Assembly (NCBI GenBank): GCA_947243845.1
Contig: CAMXIF010000002.1
Coordinates: 160,907-224,906, forward strand
DNA length: 64,000 bases
Source: an uncultured bacterium
Lineage (GTDB): Bacteria > Bacillota > Clostridia > Lachnospirales > Lachnospiraceae
Direction: 5' to 3'
A model generated the notes under the pieces. The model was not told the DNA's origin and made no database searches. It saw only the letters and a program-made list of their open reading frames with translations. A program made the position numbers and the translations under genes. Shown piece after piece: positions 42,319 to 51,510 of the stretch (its first letter is position 1; each line of letters opens with the position of its first letter).

Positions 42319-45285
42319 TTATAAAATCCATCTACGCAGAACATCTTCCAGTTTCTCCACATCCACCGGCTTAGAAATATGATCATTCATGCCTGCATCC
42401 TTAGACTTCCTGATATCATCCGAAAAGGCATCCGCCGTCATTGCCACAATCGGAATATGAGTCAAATCGTCCCTGCCGGAAGAACGAATGGCTTTCGAAG
42501 CTTCATATCCGTTCATGACCGGCATCTGTATATCCATAAAGATCAGGTCATAATAGTCAGGCGCCGTTTCCAGCAAACGTTCAACGGCAAGCTGCCCGTT
42601 CATCGCCTTTTCTACCTGAATTCCCACCACATTCAAAAGTTCTTCCGCCACTTCGATATTAATCTCATTATCTTCCACCAGTAATACTCGTTTCCCCGAA
42701 AAATCCTGCTGTACAAATGTCTCAAGCGCATTGGATGTTTGTTCCTCTTCACCATGGCCAAGTACATTCAATAACACCCTGATCAGCTTGGACTTAAACA
42801 TCGGTTTGCTGACAAAAGCATCCACACCAACCTCTGCTGCCTCAGCCTCAATATCTGTCCAGTCATAGGCAGACAGAATAATGATCTGAATCTCCTTGCC
42901 CACCATCCGGCGAATCTCTTTCGCTGTCTCCAGTCCGTCTTTACCCGGCATCTGCCAATCCAAGAGCACCACGGAGAAATCTGTTCCCTTTTCCCTCTTC
43001 TGGGCAATGCGCTTTACGGCGCTGTCCCCGTCAAGCACATATTCCGCCGCCATACCAATACTGCACAGAATCTCACAGACACTCTCACAGGATTCTTCCT
43101 CGTCATCCACAATCAACACCGGAAGAGATGCAAGCGCCTCCACATCCTCCTGTGTCACGTTATCAAATTTCAGGTGTACTATGACCGTAAATTTAGAACC
43201 CTTGCCCAAAGTGCTTTCTACCTTGATATCGCCATCCATCATACGGGCAATATTGACTGCGATTGACATGCCAAGTCCTGTTCCTTCAATCTTACTGCCG
43301 CTGGAATTGGCCGCCCTGGAAAACGGTTCAAAAATCGTCTTAATATACTCCTGCTCCATACCGATGCCGGTATCCTCAAAGACAAACTCATAACATCCGC
43401 TGCCGTTGATGTGGGAGGGTTTTTCTTCAATATGTATACTGATGGTGCCGCCCTGGGGCGTAAACTTGACGGCATTCCCCATGATATTCATGAATATCTG
43501 CTGTAAGTGCTGCTCGTCTCCAATCACATTCTCATGTTCCAATTTTGCAATACTTGCGTTCAGTTTCAGATCCTTGGCATCCAGCTGCGAATGGAACACT
43601 GTCAGAATATTTTCCATGGTATTGGACAGATTGAAGCTGTCCTCCGTCAGGCTGACCTTGCCGCTCTCAATCCTGCTCATATCCAAGACCTCGTTGATCA
43701 GTCCAAGCAAATGCTTACCTGAAATCGTAATCTTATCAAGAGCATCCATAACACGCTTCTTTTCATCTATGTGCATGGCCGCGACAGCCGTCATTCCCAA
43801 AATCGCATTCATGGGTGTACGGATATCATGGCTCATCCGAGACAGGAAATCACTCTTGGCGTTGCTGGCCGCCTCCGCACGTGCCACAGCCAGAGCAAGC
43901 ATTTTCTTCTGCTCTTCCTCCCGCCGTATCACATCATCGATACTACGGATTGCAATCGTAAAGGCTGACAGTTTCCCATCCCATCTCTCCGCCGCAGTAA
44001 TGGCAATCGAACACCATTCATACTCGTCACTTTCGCTTTGTCCACCGTCAACGTTAGCCTTGCTTCTCTTAAACTGCAACTCTACATGTTCTCTGTCGGA
44101 AAGCCTGTTAATAATATTGGCCATATCCAGAAAATCCGCCACCTGCTCGCGGTGCTCTTCTGCCACCACACCATATTTAAAGTGATTCAACACTTCCCTG
44201 TCATAATTGCTGCTGCGCTCTTTTCCATCCATATCGAGCGGATAAACGGTATTACAGGTTCCATCGTTTACATTAACATAATAAATGGCACGGCAGGCAC
44301 GTGCAGTACTGTTCATAGCCTGCTGATATACAAAATATTTATTTTCCCGTTTTTCGTCACTATACTCGTGGAGTATTTGTAAAATAATCAGCACGATACC
44401 GAAAGCAGTCAACACAATACTGATATTACGGAACGTATCGTAACCAGAAAGGATCTCATCCCTTGGAATGGTCAAAATCCCTGTCCAGCCATTATCCATG
44501 TGATGGAAATACACATTGCGCACAATGCCGTCTGCTGCATTTACATTCTCCGACACATGATTTTTCCTATTACAGGAAGCTTTTTCTCTGTAACTGTCCA
44601 CTAAGTTCTGAAATCTTTCACGATCATAATCCCATGAGGATTTATAATAAAGCAGCCTGCCCCCTTTATCGACCAGATAGTAAGAAGCTATCTCCGGCAG
44701 TGTCATATCCTGGCCGCCTAATTCAAAATAGGCCGGCTTAAGATCAATGGCAACAAAACTGCCCGTGTCCGGAACCACTTCACACATTGTCACCACCGGA
44801 AGTCCAGTCTGAATATCCGTGTATACAGGCGAAATGTAAATCTCCCCATTGGCTGCAACCGCTCCCTGATACCATTCCGTACCCGTGATGTCATAGTCAT
44901 CCATGGCTTCCATCTCCGGACTATTCGACACCAGCTGCGCACCCTTCAATGTCTTACCATAAATCTGGATCGTATCTTTACCGTATACATCCGTCAGCCC
45001 ATTCATAAAAGGATACAACCCTTCCTTCAGTTCCTCCAGGGAAATATCCGTCTTCTCACGTTCTGCAATATAACTCGTGCAGATATTCAAAATAACGCCA
45101 TAGGTATCAATACTCTGCTCTTCTGCGGAAGAATAATTTTTAACCAGTGCCAAACCCATCTCATTGGTATTTTCCCACAGGACGCTGCGCAGAATGTAGG
45201 TACAGCTTACAACAATAATGACAAAAACAATCAGAATACTAATATTGCTCCGTATCCTTCTGGCCAATGGTTTTTTTCTTCTCAT
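42319..45285 (-). CDS. Hybrid sensor histidine kinase with two receiver domains
   Basis: The 988-residue protein has a membrane segment at about 14-34, an outer dCache-like sensing domain (about 40-285), a second membrane segment (about 288-304), a PAS-like region, then a HisKA domain with His486 in SHDIRTPMNAILG. The ATPase domain has NAVKFT, FEDTGIGM and GTGLGMSIA. Two receiver domains follow, with phosphoacceptors Asp776 (LLDWQMPG) and Asp918 (FMDIQMPVMNG). No Hpt or output domain is present, so phosphate must pass to other proteins. AAGGAGAGG precedes the ATG. The ligand is unknown. It is divergent from the DUF3048 lipoprotein gene. Confidence 0.92.
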   Translation of the reverse strand: MRRKKPLARRIRSNISILIVFVIIVVSCTYILRSVLWENTNEMGLALVKNYSSAEEQSIDTYGVILNICTSYIAEREKTDISLEELKEGLYPFMNGLTDVYGKDTIQIYGKTLKGAQLVSNSPEMEAMDDYDITGTEWYQGAVAANGEIYISPVYTDIQTGLPVVTMCEVVPDTGSFVAIDLKPAYFELGGQDMTLPEIASYYLVDKGGRLLYYKSSWDYDRERFQNLVDSYREKASCNRKNHVSENVNAADGIVRNVYFHHMDNGWTGILTIPRDEILSGYDTFRNISIVLTAFGIVLIILQILHEYSDEKRENKYFVYQQAMNSTARACRAIYYVNVNDGTCNTVYPLDMDGKERSSNYDREVLNHFKYGVVAEEHREQVADFLDMANIINRLSDREHVELQFKRSKANVDGGQSESDEYEWCSIAITAAERWDGKLSAFTIAIRSIDDVIRREEEQKKMLALAVARAEAASNAKSDFLSRMSHDIRTPMNAILGMTAVAAMHIDEKKRVMDALDKITISGKHLLGLINEVLDMSRIESGKVSLTEDSFNLSNTMENILTVFHSQLDAKDLKLNASIAKLEHENVIGDEQHLQQIFMNIMGNAVKFTPQGGTISIHIEEKPSHINGSGCYEFVFEDTGIGMEQEYIKTIFEPFSRAANSSGSKIEGTGLGMSIAVNIARMMDGDIKVESTLGKGSKFTVIVHLKFDNVTQEDVEALASLPVLIVDDEEESCESVCEILCSIGMAAEYVLDGDSAVKRIAQKREKGTDFSVVLLDWQMPGKDGLETAKEIRRMVGKEIQIIILSAYDWTDIEAEAAEVGVDAFVSKPMFKSKLIRVLLNVLGHGEEEQTSNALETFVQQDFSGKRVLLVEDNEINIEVAEELLNVVGIQVEKAMNGQLAVERLLETAPDYYDLIFMDIQMPVMNGYEASKAIRSSGRDDLTHIPIVAMTADAFSDDIRKSKDAGMNDHISKPVDVEKLEDVLRRWIL

Positions 45286-45484
45286 TGCTTCCGGCCTCTC
45301 CTTATAACATACTTACCTGTATCTATTATACCTATTCACAAATGCTGATCTTGTGTCCATTATATCATATCCATAAATGCATGAAAACGGACTTTTTTAA
45401 CTCTCCCTCTTTTCCTAATGACTGAGCCGTCCCGCCTGTGGTATACTGAATATAACCAGCTTTTATAGAAAGAGAGGATTCCCT

Positions 45485-46642
45485 ATGAAAAAACAAACTA
45501 TTTTACTCATATTCACTTTGTCATCCGCTCTTTTACTATCTGGCTGTGGCAAAGAAACTAAAGAAAAAGAGGTTTCCGAACCTGTAGTCAAACAGCTGGA
45601 AACGGAGATAACAAAACCAGAGCCCACCCCGGAAGAGCCAAAAGAAGCGGAGGCAGAACCCGATGCCGATCTTCCGCCTGAAGAGGGTATGGTTCGCAGC
45701 CGAATCAGCAACGAATGGGTTATGGAAGAAGTAAACAACACCAGACCCATTACCGTGATGATTCCCAACACCAAGACAGCCACCCAATACAGCCTCTCCA
45801 AAGCGGACGTGCTCTATGAATGCAACGTGGAAGGCAGTCTCACCCGTCTGATGGCCCTGTTCCAAGACTGGGGTTCTCTTGACCGGATTGGCAATATCAG
45901 AAGCTGCAGGGATTACTTTGTGTACTGGTCCTTTGAATGGGATGCTTTTTATATCCACTGCGGCGGACCTTTTTATACCGATAATGTACTGGGACGCGTT
46001 GACACGGAACATATAGACGGATTGAGCAGCAGTAATTTCTGGCAGGCACAAGACGCTGTCAGTTCCGGAGATAATACCTTTGTAAATGCCGAAGGTATCA
46101 GGGCTGATATTGACAAACTGGATTACAATACCAAATATAGAAATGGATATTCCGATGCGAAACACTATCGTTTTGCCCCGGACAACGCCCCTAATATGTT
46201 GACACAGTACAGTAACTCCATCACTGCTAATAAGATTGATATGTCCCCCACCTATCCGGTTACCAATTGCTATTTTATCTATAATGCAGAAACCGGCCTC
46301 TATGACAGGTTCCAACATTTATCCGGTACTTCTGCGGGCCCACACATAGATCAGGCAACAGGCAAACAGCTTGCTTTCAAGAATATCCTGATACAGAACA
46401 CCTACTATGAAGTACGTGACCAGAATGGCTATCTGGCCTTCCAATGCCACGATACCACCAGAGATGGGTGGTTTTTTACAAACGGCAGGGGCATACATGT
46501 GACCTGGAAGAAGACTGCAGACTACAGTGCAACCAGATATTATGATGACAACGGCAATGAGATCGAACTCAACACCGGCAAGACCATGATCTGTATTGTA
46601 GAGGACGGTGACACCTTCCTGGTAGACAATAACAAGATGTAA
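45485..46642 (+). CDS. DUF3048 (YerB-like) lipoprotein
   Basis: The 385-residue protein has a lipoprotein signal peptide ending LLLSGC, with the lipidated cysteine at position 21. A Pro/Glu-rich linker (about 24-65) follows, then the DUF3048 domain. Recognisable stretches include NNTRPITVMIPNTKTA near 84, YECNVEGSLTRLMALF near 110, IGNIRSCRDYF near 135 and the C-terminal RGIHVTWKK. YerB-family proteins are common in Firmicutes and have no settled function; a role at the cell surface is likely. GAGAGG lies before the ATG. It converges with the AgrC-like kinase gene, with only ten bases between the stops. Confidence 0.9.
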   Translation: MKKQTILLIFTLSSALLLSGCGKETKEKEVSEPVVKQLETEITKPEPTPEEPKEAEAEPDADLPPEEGMVRSRISNEWVMEEVNNTRPITVMIPNTKTATQYSLSKADVLYECNVEGSLTRLMALFQDWGSLDRIGNIRSCRDYFVYWSFEWDAFYIHCGGPFYTDNVLGRVDTEHIDGLSSSNFWQAQDAVSSGDNTFVNAEGIRADIDKLDYNTKYRNGYSDAKHYRFAPDNAPNMLTQYSNSITANKIDMSPTYPVTNCYFIYNAETGLYDRFQHLSGTSAGPHIDQATGKQLAFKNILIQNTYYEVRDQNGYLAFQCHDTTRDGWFFTNGRGIHVTWKKTADYSATRYYDDNGNEIELNTGKTMICIVEDGDTFLVDNNKM

Positions 46643-46652
46643 TGTTCCGGCA

Positions 46653-47978
46653 TCACTTTACTGTCTCCGTCTGCTTCGGTATATTCATGAGCAGACGGAA
46701 TACAAAAACGCCATCGTCATTACGAAAGTCAGTCTCTCCATCATATTGTTCCGCAGTCTTGATAATACTGGACACCCCGATACCACCCGTAAATTCCGGT
46801 CGGGGTTGTCCTCTTCTGAAATCCAGTTCCATCTTGCAGGTATTACTGCAATAGATCACCAGCTTATTCTCCTTTTTCTTGACCAGCAGATGAATACAGC
46901 ATTCTCTCTCTTCCATCTGGCTGCGCGCTTCCATGCAGCCGTAAATTGCATTTTCATAAGCATTCGATAGGATAGTCACCATATCCATATCCTCAATGCC
47001 GAAATTCTTATCCACTTCCGCATCGATGGTGACATTAATCCCCTCCATCTTTGCCCATCTGGTATAGGCCGACAGAATATTATTGACTGCCGTATTATCG
47101 CAAATAACAGGAACCGCGCCCGTATCCATCTTATTCTCATACTGTTTCAGATATTCTAACAGTTCATCCTCCTGTCCTCTGCGGACATACTCCGCGATTA
47201 CCCTGTTATGATGTCTGATATCATGGCGGATACGCCGTCCGTTCTCCACGGATTCTTCCAAAAGTTCTAACTGCCGCTCCAAAAGTTTATGATTCATCTT
47301 CATGAGCTGGTTTTCCTTGTGATACTCCGACTCTTTACCCATATGCAGATACAGGCGCAGCGCCACCAGCTGTAAGGCACCGGTCAGGAAAAAACTAACC
47401 ATCAGCTGAATCAATCGGAAACCGTTATTCTCCACATAATGCTGAATGAAAGTAATGCCGATTCCAGAGAAAAGACTGACAATCAGAACCGTCACGCTAA
47501 ACGCATCCATTTCCGTCTCCAGATAATTGTCAAATCCCTTTAACGGCTTTCTCATATATTTTCTGATCCAAAAAATCATTGCCAGAATAATAACAATCCT
47601 CGCAATAATGTCCGCCCATATATTGGCACGAAAGAAAACCCTGGCTGTCTCAATCCCGCCCACAATAAACACAGCTGTCAGATAAAAAGTAAACGCAAGG
47701 TTATAGATTGTCAAAAAAATACTCTTATTACTGACAAACAGCGATACCAGCACGAAGGCTCCAAAAATGACAAAAGTTATCATTCTGATGCAGCTTTGCC
47801 AGTCTATCACATACCAGCCGCATGACACCACCAATGCAATAACACAATACACACCATAAATCACTGTCACTATCTTTTTGTTAAAACGAGGCTCATCAAT
47901 CTGCAAAAACAATATGATTGTGCCTATCATACAAATCACAAACCTAATAAAGGCTATATATACCGATCCACCCAGCAT
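46653..47978 (-). CDS. AgrC-like sensor histidine kinase (GHKL, HPK10 type)
   Basis: The 441-residue protein has six N-terminal membrane segments (to about residue 215), a long coiled helix, then the HPK10 phosphorylation motif RRIRHDIRHHNRV with His252. The ATPase part has NAYENAIYGCME and GGIGVSSI. This is the quorum-sensing-type kinase fold of AgrC and related proteins, which pass phosphate to LytTR response regulators. No response regulator, peptide gene or processing protease lies beside it, so the partner is elsewhere. The reading frame is complete, but no strong ribosome site was seen before the start. Confidence 0.87.
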   Translation of the reverse strand: MLGGSVYIAFIRFVICMIGTIILFLQIDEPRFNKKIVTVIYGVYCVIALVVSCGWYVIDWQSCIRMITFVIFGAFVLVSLFVSNKSIFLTIYNLAFTFYLTAVFIVGGIETARVFFRANIWADIIARIVIILAMIFWIRKYMRKPLKGFDNYLETEMDAFSVTVLIVSLFSGIGITFIQHYVENNGFRLIQLMVSFFLTGALQLVALRLYLHMGKESEYHKENQLMKMNHKLLERQLELLEESVENGRRIRHDIRHHNRVIAEYVRRGQEDELLEYLKQYENKMDTGAVPVICDNTAVNNILSAYTRWAKMEGINVTIDAEVDKNFGIEDMDMVTILSNAYENAIYGCMEARSQMEERECCIHLLVKKKENKLVIYCSNTCKMELDFRRGQPRPEFTGGIGVSSIIKTAEQYDGETDFRNDDGVFVFRLLMNIPKQTETVK

Positions 47979-48160
47979 CTTCCTCTGCCCTCAATCATTC
48001 CTTTTTGACTTGTCCATCCCCATCCTATACCCATCCGCAATCTGCATTTTAGTGTATTTTCTCTTTCTGAAATATACACAATATAACAATATATATATAT
48101 GATATACGCGACTAGCGACTACATAAATATAACAAAAACATAAAGTTTTTTAAGATTTTT

Positions 48161-48196
48161 GGTATACATCGCACTTTTTAGGGTATACTTTGTCAA
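48161..48196 (-). promoter_or_regulatory. Possible regulatory site: GGTATAC direct repeats beside TTGACA
   Basis: GGTATAC occurs at 48161-48167 and 48182-48188, 21 bases apart (two helical turns), next to TTGACA (48191-48196, minus strand). LytTR-type activators bind repeats spaced in this way. The -10 box is poor (TGCGAT), which would suit an activated promoter for the AgrC-like gene. This is tentative. Confidence 0.35.
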
Positions 48197-48774
48197 TTTT
48201 GAGGAATCCAAATGCCCTCCTCCCCGTAAGGCTGTATCATATTCACCTCTACACTAACAGCCTCTTCCGGGAAATCTATAAGTACCGTCACGCTTCCATC
48301 CTTCTCCACACTACCTGTACGCATTGAGACCTTTGTTTCATCTTCCGATAGATTTAAAAGTGTCCGGGCTGCCGACTGTGGTGTAAACAAACTCTGATAA
48401 TACCTGCCGTCAGATCTGTTGCGCAAAGCATTTTCCTGCAGTGCCTCTCCCATCCCATTGGTCAGATAGTCCATTGGTGTATTATTTATTCCTCCACCGT
48501 ATGCTGCCACAAAACTGTCGCTGTCAGACAGGTTGTCCTTATAAAACATAGTACTATCCGCAACCTGATAACCTTGATCCTCCAGCTGCCAAGCCAGACA
48601 TTCCTGCCACACTGTTACATGGGGATCCGATGTCCAGGCGTAATATAAGATTACCGTTTCCTGCTGCGTACACTCTATGATCCGATAATCCTTCTGTGCA
48701 TCCCAGGGCCAGGGACTGGACCAGCCAAAACCATAGTTTCCCTCTTCCCCGCTCAACAACTCCTCATTCTTCAA
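48193..48774 (-). CDS. Detached C-terminal domain of a damaged M56 sensor
   Basis: The 193-residue frame begins at TTG (48774), overlapping the stop of the M56 gene by four bases. It reads as an outer sensor-like domain with STMFYKDNLSDSDS and SAARTLLNLSEDETKVS, but it has no membrane segment or signal peptide. In intact M56 sensors the protease is joined by a membrane helix to such a C-terminal domain. Here the helix is missing and the frame is broken after RKKKEKS, so the two parts probably come from one gene by deletion or frameshift. Whether the second part is translated is uncertain. Confidence 0.55.
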   Translation of the reverse strand: MKNEELLSGEEGNYGFGWSSPWPWDAQKDYRIIECTQQETVILYYAWTSDPHVTVWQECLAWQLEDQGYQVADSTMFYKDNLSDSDSFVAAYGGGINNTPMDYLTNGMGEALQENALRNRSDGRYYQSLFTPQSAARTLLNLSEDETKVSMRTGSVEKDGSVTVLIDFPEEAVSVEVNMIQPYGEEGIWIPQN

Positions 48775-49532
48775 CTTTTCTCTTTTTTCTTCCGTACAAA
48801 GTTCTGCAATCCGGTTTCCGTCCCTGTCGCAGAAAGCCTGCGCCAGCGCATGACATTCTCAATCCTCATCTTCACATCTTTCTCTCCAAAAGCAAGTGGT
48901 ATCCCACCCAAAACCGCCCTGTCTGCCGACAGCTTTAATAAAGATGTCGCATAATCCGCCCGGATATCCTTCTCCATCTTCTTCATGACCGCCTCATCGC
49001 AGGACATTTCCATATCCTTTCCGGACAGATAAACAGCTGCCCAGATGAGCGGGTGGAACCAGTATACCGCCAATGCCAGGAACGAAAGCATCCTTATAAT
49101 ATGATCGCCCCTTCTTATATGTGTCCTCTCATGTAAAATAATATACTCCCACTCCTTTTCATCCAAGGAAGACGGCAGGTAGATCACAGGCCTTATCAAC
49201 CCTATCACAAGAGGTGTGGGAACATAATCAGACAGATATATGTTGTCCCGCACCTTCACTGCCCCCTTAAGCCTGCGATGAAAGAGCAGCAGACTGCCAA
49301 TCCCATACAACGCCATTGTGGCTATCCCCGCCATCCAAATATTGCATGCCACCCACAAGATTGTGCGTGTACTTTTCGACAGATAAATGCCCTCATGCTC
49401 CGCACCGGGATATAACGTCTCTATACCGGACGGTGCCGCCTGGTCCATATCCGACTCTCCACCTGTCCGTGTCTCTAGTAGCTCTCCACTGCTCACCACC
49501 TGCATACGTCCGGTCCCTGCCCTGTCAAACAT
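48771..49532 (-). CDS. M56 (BlaR1-type) metalloprotease, truncated
   Basis: The 253-residue frame contains the M56 protease core: a membrane segment at about 60-84, ILHERTHIRRGDHI with the zinc motif HERTH (residues 134-138), a membrane segment at about 146-170 and MSCDEAVMKKM. The usual first two or three membrane segments are missing; the first 50 residues are polar and unlike the family. The ATG has AGGAGG only two bases away. It lies downstream of a BlaI gene on the same strand, as in bla/mec operons. The 164 bases between them contain no recognisable N-terminal part of the sensor. The system is likely to be partly or wholly inactive. Confidence 0.72.
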   Translation of the reverse strand: MFDRAGTGRMQVVSSGELLETRTGGESDMDQAAPSGIETLYPGAEHEGIYLSKSTRTILWVACNIWMAGIATMALYGIGSLLLFHRRLKGAVKVRDNIYLSDYVPTPLVIGLIRPVIYLPSSLDEKEWEYIILHERTHIRRGDHIIRMLSFLALAVYWFHPLIWAAVYLSGKDMEMSCDEAVMKKMEKDIRADYATSLLKLSADRAVLGGIPLAFGEKDVKMRIENVMRWRRLSATGTETGLQNFVRKKKEKS

Positions 49533-49696
49533 AACCTCCTGCCGCCGCTTATATAAGCAATATAATGAAACTCCCTGTGAAGCCCCATCTCAAAAAGTAT
49601 CTTTATTCCCCTGAAAATTATATCTGCCCACTCTTTCATGGCTTCCTCCCTACACGCTGCCGCCTTCCTGCTTCTGTTAATGTGCCCTGCAGTTCT

Positions 49697-50059
49697 TTAT
49701 CTGTCTCTATTCCTGTCGATGATCTCCTGCAGCTCCCTGACCTCTTCCTCCGACAATTTACCTCGTGAGGTAAATGCCGCCAGAAATTTCGGCAAAGACC
49801 CGCTGAATGCCTCCTCGACAAACTGCCTGCTCTGCATGGCATAAAATTCCTCTTTACCCACAAGGGATGTCACCACACCCTTTATATTTTGAAAAAGTTC
49901 CCTATCACAGACTCTGCGTAGAATTGTGTAGGTCGTTGACTTTTTCCAGTTTAATTCCTTCTCACATAACTTCGCTAACTCCCCGGATGACAATGGTTCA
50001 TTCTCCCATATGAGATTGGCAAAGCGCGTTTCTATCTCTCCTAGTCTGTATTCAGCCAT
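49697..50059 (-). CDS. BlaI/MecI/CopY family transcriptional repressor (second copy)
   Basis: The 120-residue protein has the family winged helix, with EIETRFANLIWENEPLSSGE and KKSTTYTILRRVCDRELFQ. A C-terminal dimer region ends in SEEEVRELQEIIDRNRDR. It is only distantly similar to the BlaI protein at 37864-38223. The promoter upstream (50173-50201) overlaps two BlaI-type operators, so autoregulation is likely. The membrane sensor gene that follows is damaged, so the repressor may be permanently on, or may take its signal from another M56 protein. Confidence 0.9.
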   Translation of the reverse strand: MAEYRLGEIETRFANLIWENEPLSSGELAKLCEKELNWKKSTTYTILRRVCDRELFQNIKGVVTSLVGKEEFYAMQSRQFVEEAFSGSLPKFLAAFTSRGKLSEEEVRELQEIIDRNRDR

Positions 50060-50148
50060 ATTGTTTTCCCTTCCTATCGTTTCCTCTATTCTCTTTGTTC
50101 CTGTATATAATGAGTTGGAATGGAATTTTCCCTCGACAAGAACCTTTA

Positions 50149-50201
50149 TTCTACTGTCTGTAGAATACCTATAGTCTACTACTTGTAGGCCACACTGTCA
50201 A
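50149..50201 (-). promoter_or_regulatory. Promoter with two BlaI-type operators
   Basis: On the minus strand TTGACA (50196-50201) and TAGACT (50173-50178) are 17 bases apart. Operators TTCTAC-TGTCT-GTAGAA (50149-50165) and CTAC-TACTT-GTAG (50176-50188) have perfect arms; the second covers the -10 box. They resemble the CTAC/GTAG pattern at 37770-37843. Confidence 0.8.
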
Positions 50202-50238
50202 GGCTTACAAATTCTAAAGAATATGATATACTGGAAAA

Positions 50239-50820
50239 ATGAAATGCATGAAAGAAAATACACATACCTTCCGCAAATTATTTTGGTCTACATTTAAACT
50301 CAGCGCCTGCACCTTCGGCGGTGGGTTCGTTATCATTCCCCTGATGCGCCAAAAATTTGTGGAAGAACTGCACTGGATTGATGAACAGGAAATGATGGAT
50401 TTAATCGCTATCGCCCAGTCTTCTCCCGGCCCCATCGCCGTTAATGCCGCCATTTTAATCGGCTACCGCGTAGCAGGCGCCCCCGGAGCACTGTTAACCG
50501 TCCTAGGAACCGTGCTTCCGCCGCTAGTCATCATCTCCCTCGTTTCTCTTTTTTATCAGGCCTTTCGGGATAACGCCATTGTCAATATGGCGATGATGGG
50601 AATGACCGCAGGTGTCGCCGCTGTAATCTGCGATGTTGTCCTGACGATGGGCATGACTATTTTGAAACAGAAACGAGTACTGCCCGTCTTAGTCCTTCTG
50701 ACTTCCTTTGTCGCTGTCCGATTTTTGCATATCAATATTATTTTGATCATTTTACTCTGTGGGATTGTGGGCGCAGCAGACGCATTTTATCAACTGCACC
50801 ATAAAGGAGGGATTCAATGA
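50239..50820 (+). CDS. chrA: Chromate transporter, short-chain CHR subunit
   Basis: The 193-residue membrane protein is one CHR domain with FGGGFVIIPLMRQKFV near residue 25 and AIAQSSPGPIAVNAAI near residue 56, the two signatures of the ChrA family. Five or six hydrophobic segments are visible. Short-chain CHR proteins work in pairs, and the second subunit is encoded directly after, with a four-base overlap. The family includes chromate and perhaps sulfate exporters; many clostridial members have unproven substrates. Starts at the first or fourth codon are both possible. Confidence 0.88.
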   Translation: MKCMKENTHTFRKLFWSTFKLSACTFGGGFVIIPLMRQKFVEELHWIDEQEMMDLIAIAQSSPGPIAVNAAILIGYRVAGAPGALLTVLGTVLPPLVIISLVSLFYQAFRDNAIVNMAMMGMTAGVAAVICDVVLTMGMTILKQKRVLPVLVLLTSFVAVRFLHINIILIILLCGIVGAADAFYQLHHKGGIQ

Positions 50821-51383
50821 TGCTCTACCTGGAATTGTTTTGGAGTTTTTTTCAGATTGGTCTTTTCAGTATCGGAGGCGGTTATGCGGCCATGCCGTTA
50901 ATCCAGCATCAGGTTGTGGATGCCCATCCCTGGCTGACCATGACACAATTTGCCGACATCATGACCATTGCGGAAATGACGCCCGGTCCGATCGCCATCA
51001 ATTCTGCAACTTTTGTCGGTATACGTGTTGCAGGACTGCCCGGCGCAATCATCGCCACATTGGGTTGTATCCTGCCATCCTGTATCATTGTTATGACACT
51101 CGCCTATATTTACTATCGTTTTCGCAGCCTGACAATCGTACAGGGCGCACTGGCCGGATTGCGCCCTGCAGTAGTCGCTATGATTGCGTCTGCTGGTATT
51201 TCCCTGATCATACTGTCCTTTTATGAACAGCGCACCCTACCAAAAGATTGGAGTGATGCTAATTATGTTTCCGTCATTATCTTTGGCGCAGGCCTCCTGA
51301 TACTCCGAAAATGGAAATTAAATCCCATTTATGTCATGGCCGGCGCGGGTGTCTGCGGCATTTTAGTGTATTCTGTCATCTGA
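50817..51383 (+). CDS. chrA: Chromate transporter, short-chain CHR subunit
   Basis: The 188-residue partner subunit has IGGGYAAMPLIQHQVV near residue 19 and IAEMTPGPIAINSATF near residue 50, followed by GIRVAGLPGAIIATLG. Motif order and length match the second protein of two-gene CHR systems. AAGGAGGG lies seven bases before the ATG, which overlaps the stop of the first subunit. Both subunits are probably made in equal amounts and sit together in the membrane. Confidence 0.88.
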   Translation: MMLYLELFWSFFQIGLFSIGGGYAAMPLIQHQVVDAHPWLTMTQFADIMTIAEMTPGPIAINSATFVGIRVAGLPGAIIATLGCILPSCIIVMTLAYIYYRFRSLTIVQGALAGLRPAVVAMIASAGISLIILSFYEQRTLPKDWSDANYVSVIIFGAGLLILRKWKLNPIYVMAGAGVCGILVYSVI

Positions 51384-51510
51384 AAAGAAGAATCGCCCGC
51401 ATCGCTAACCACTTCGGAGGCACCACTGCTTTTGTCAGGGGATTTCTCAAATATACTTGAAATTATCCGTGTATTTGCGCACTGTACTTACCCCTTGTCT
51501 GCGTTAAATC

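Noticed and set aside
43406..44185. 259-codon frame antisense to the hybrid kinase
   Set aside because: The kinase motifs on the minus strand are unmistakable; the antisense translation is serine-rich and unlike known proteins.
45536..46318. 260-codon frame antisense to the DUF3048 gene
   Set aside because: The plus-strand lipoprotein has a signal peptide, lipobox and family motifs; the antisense frame has none and is a shadow.
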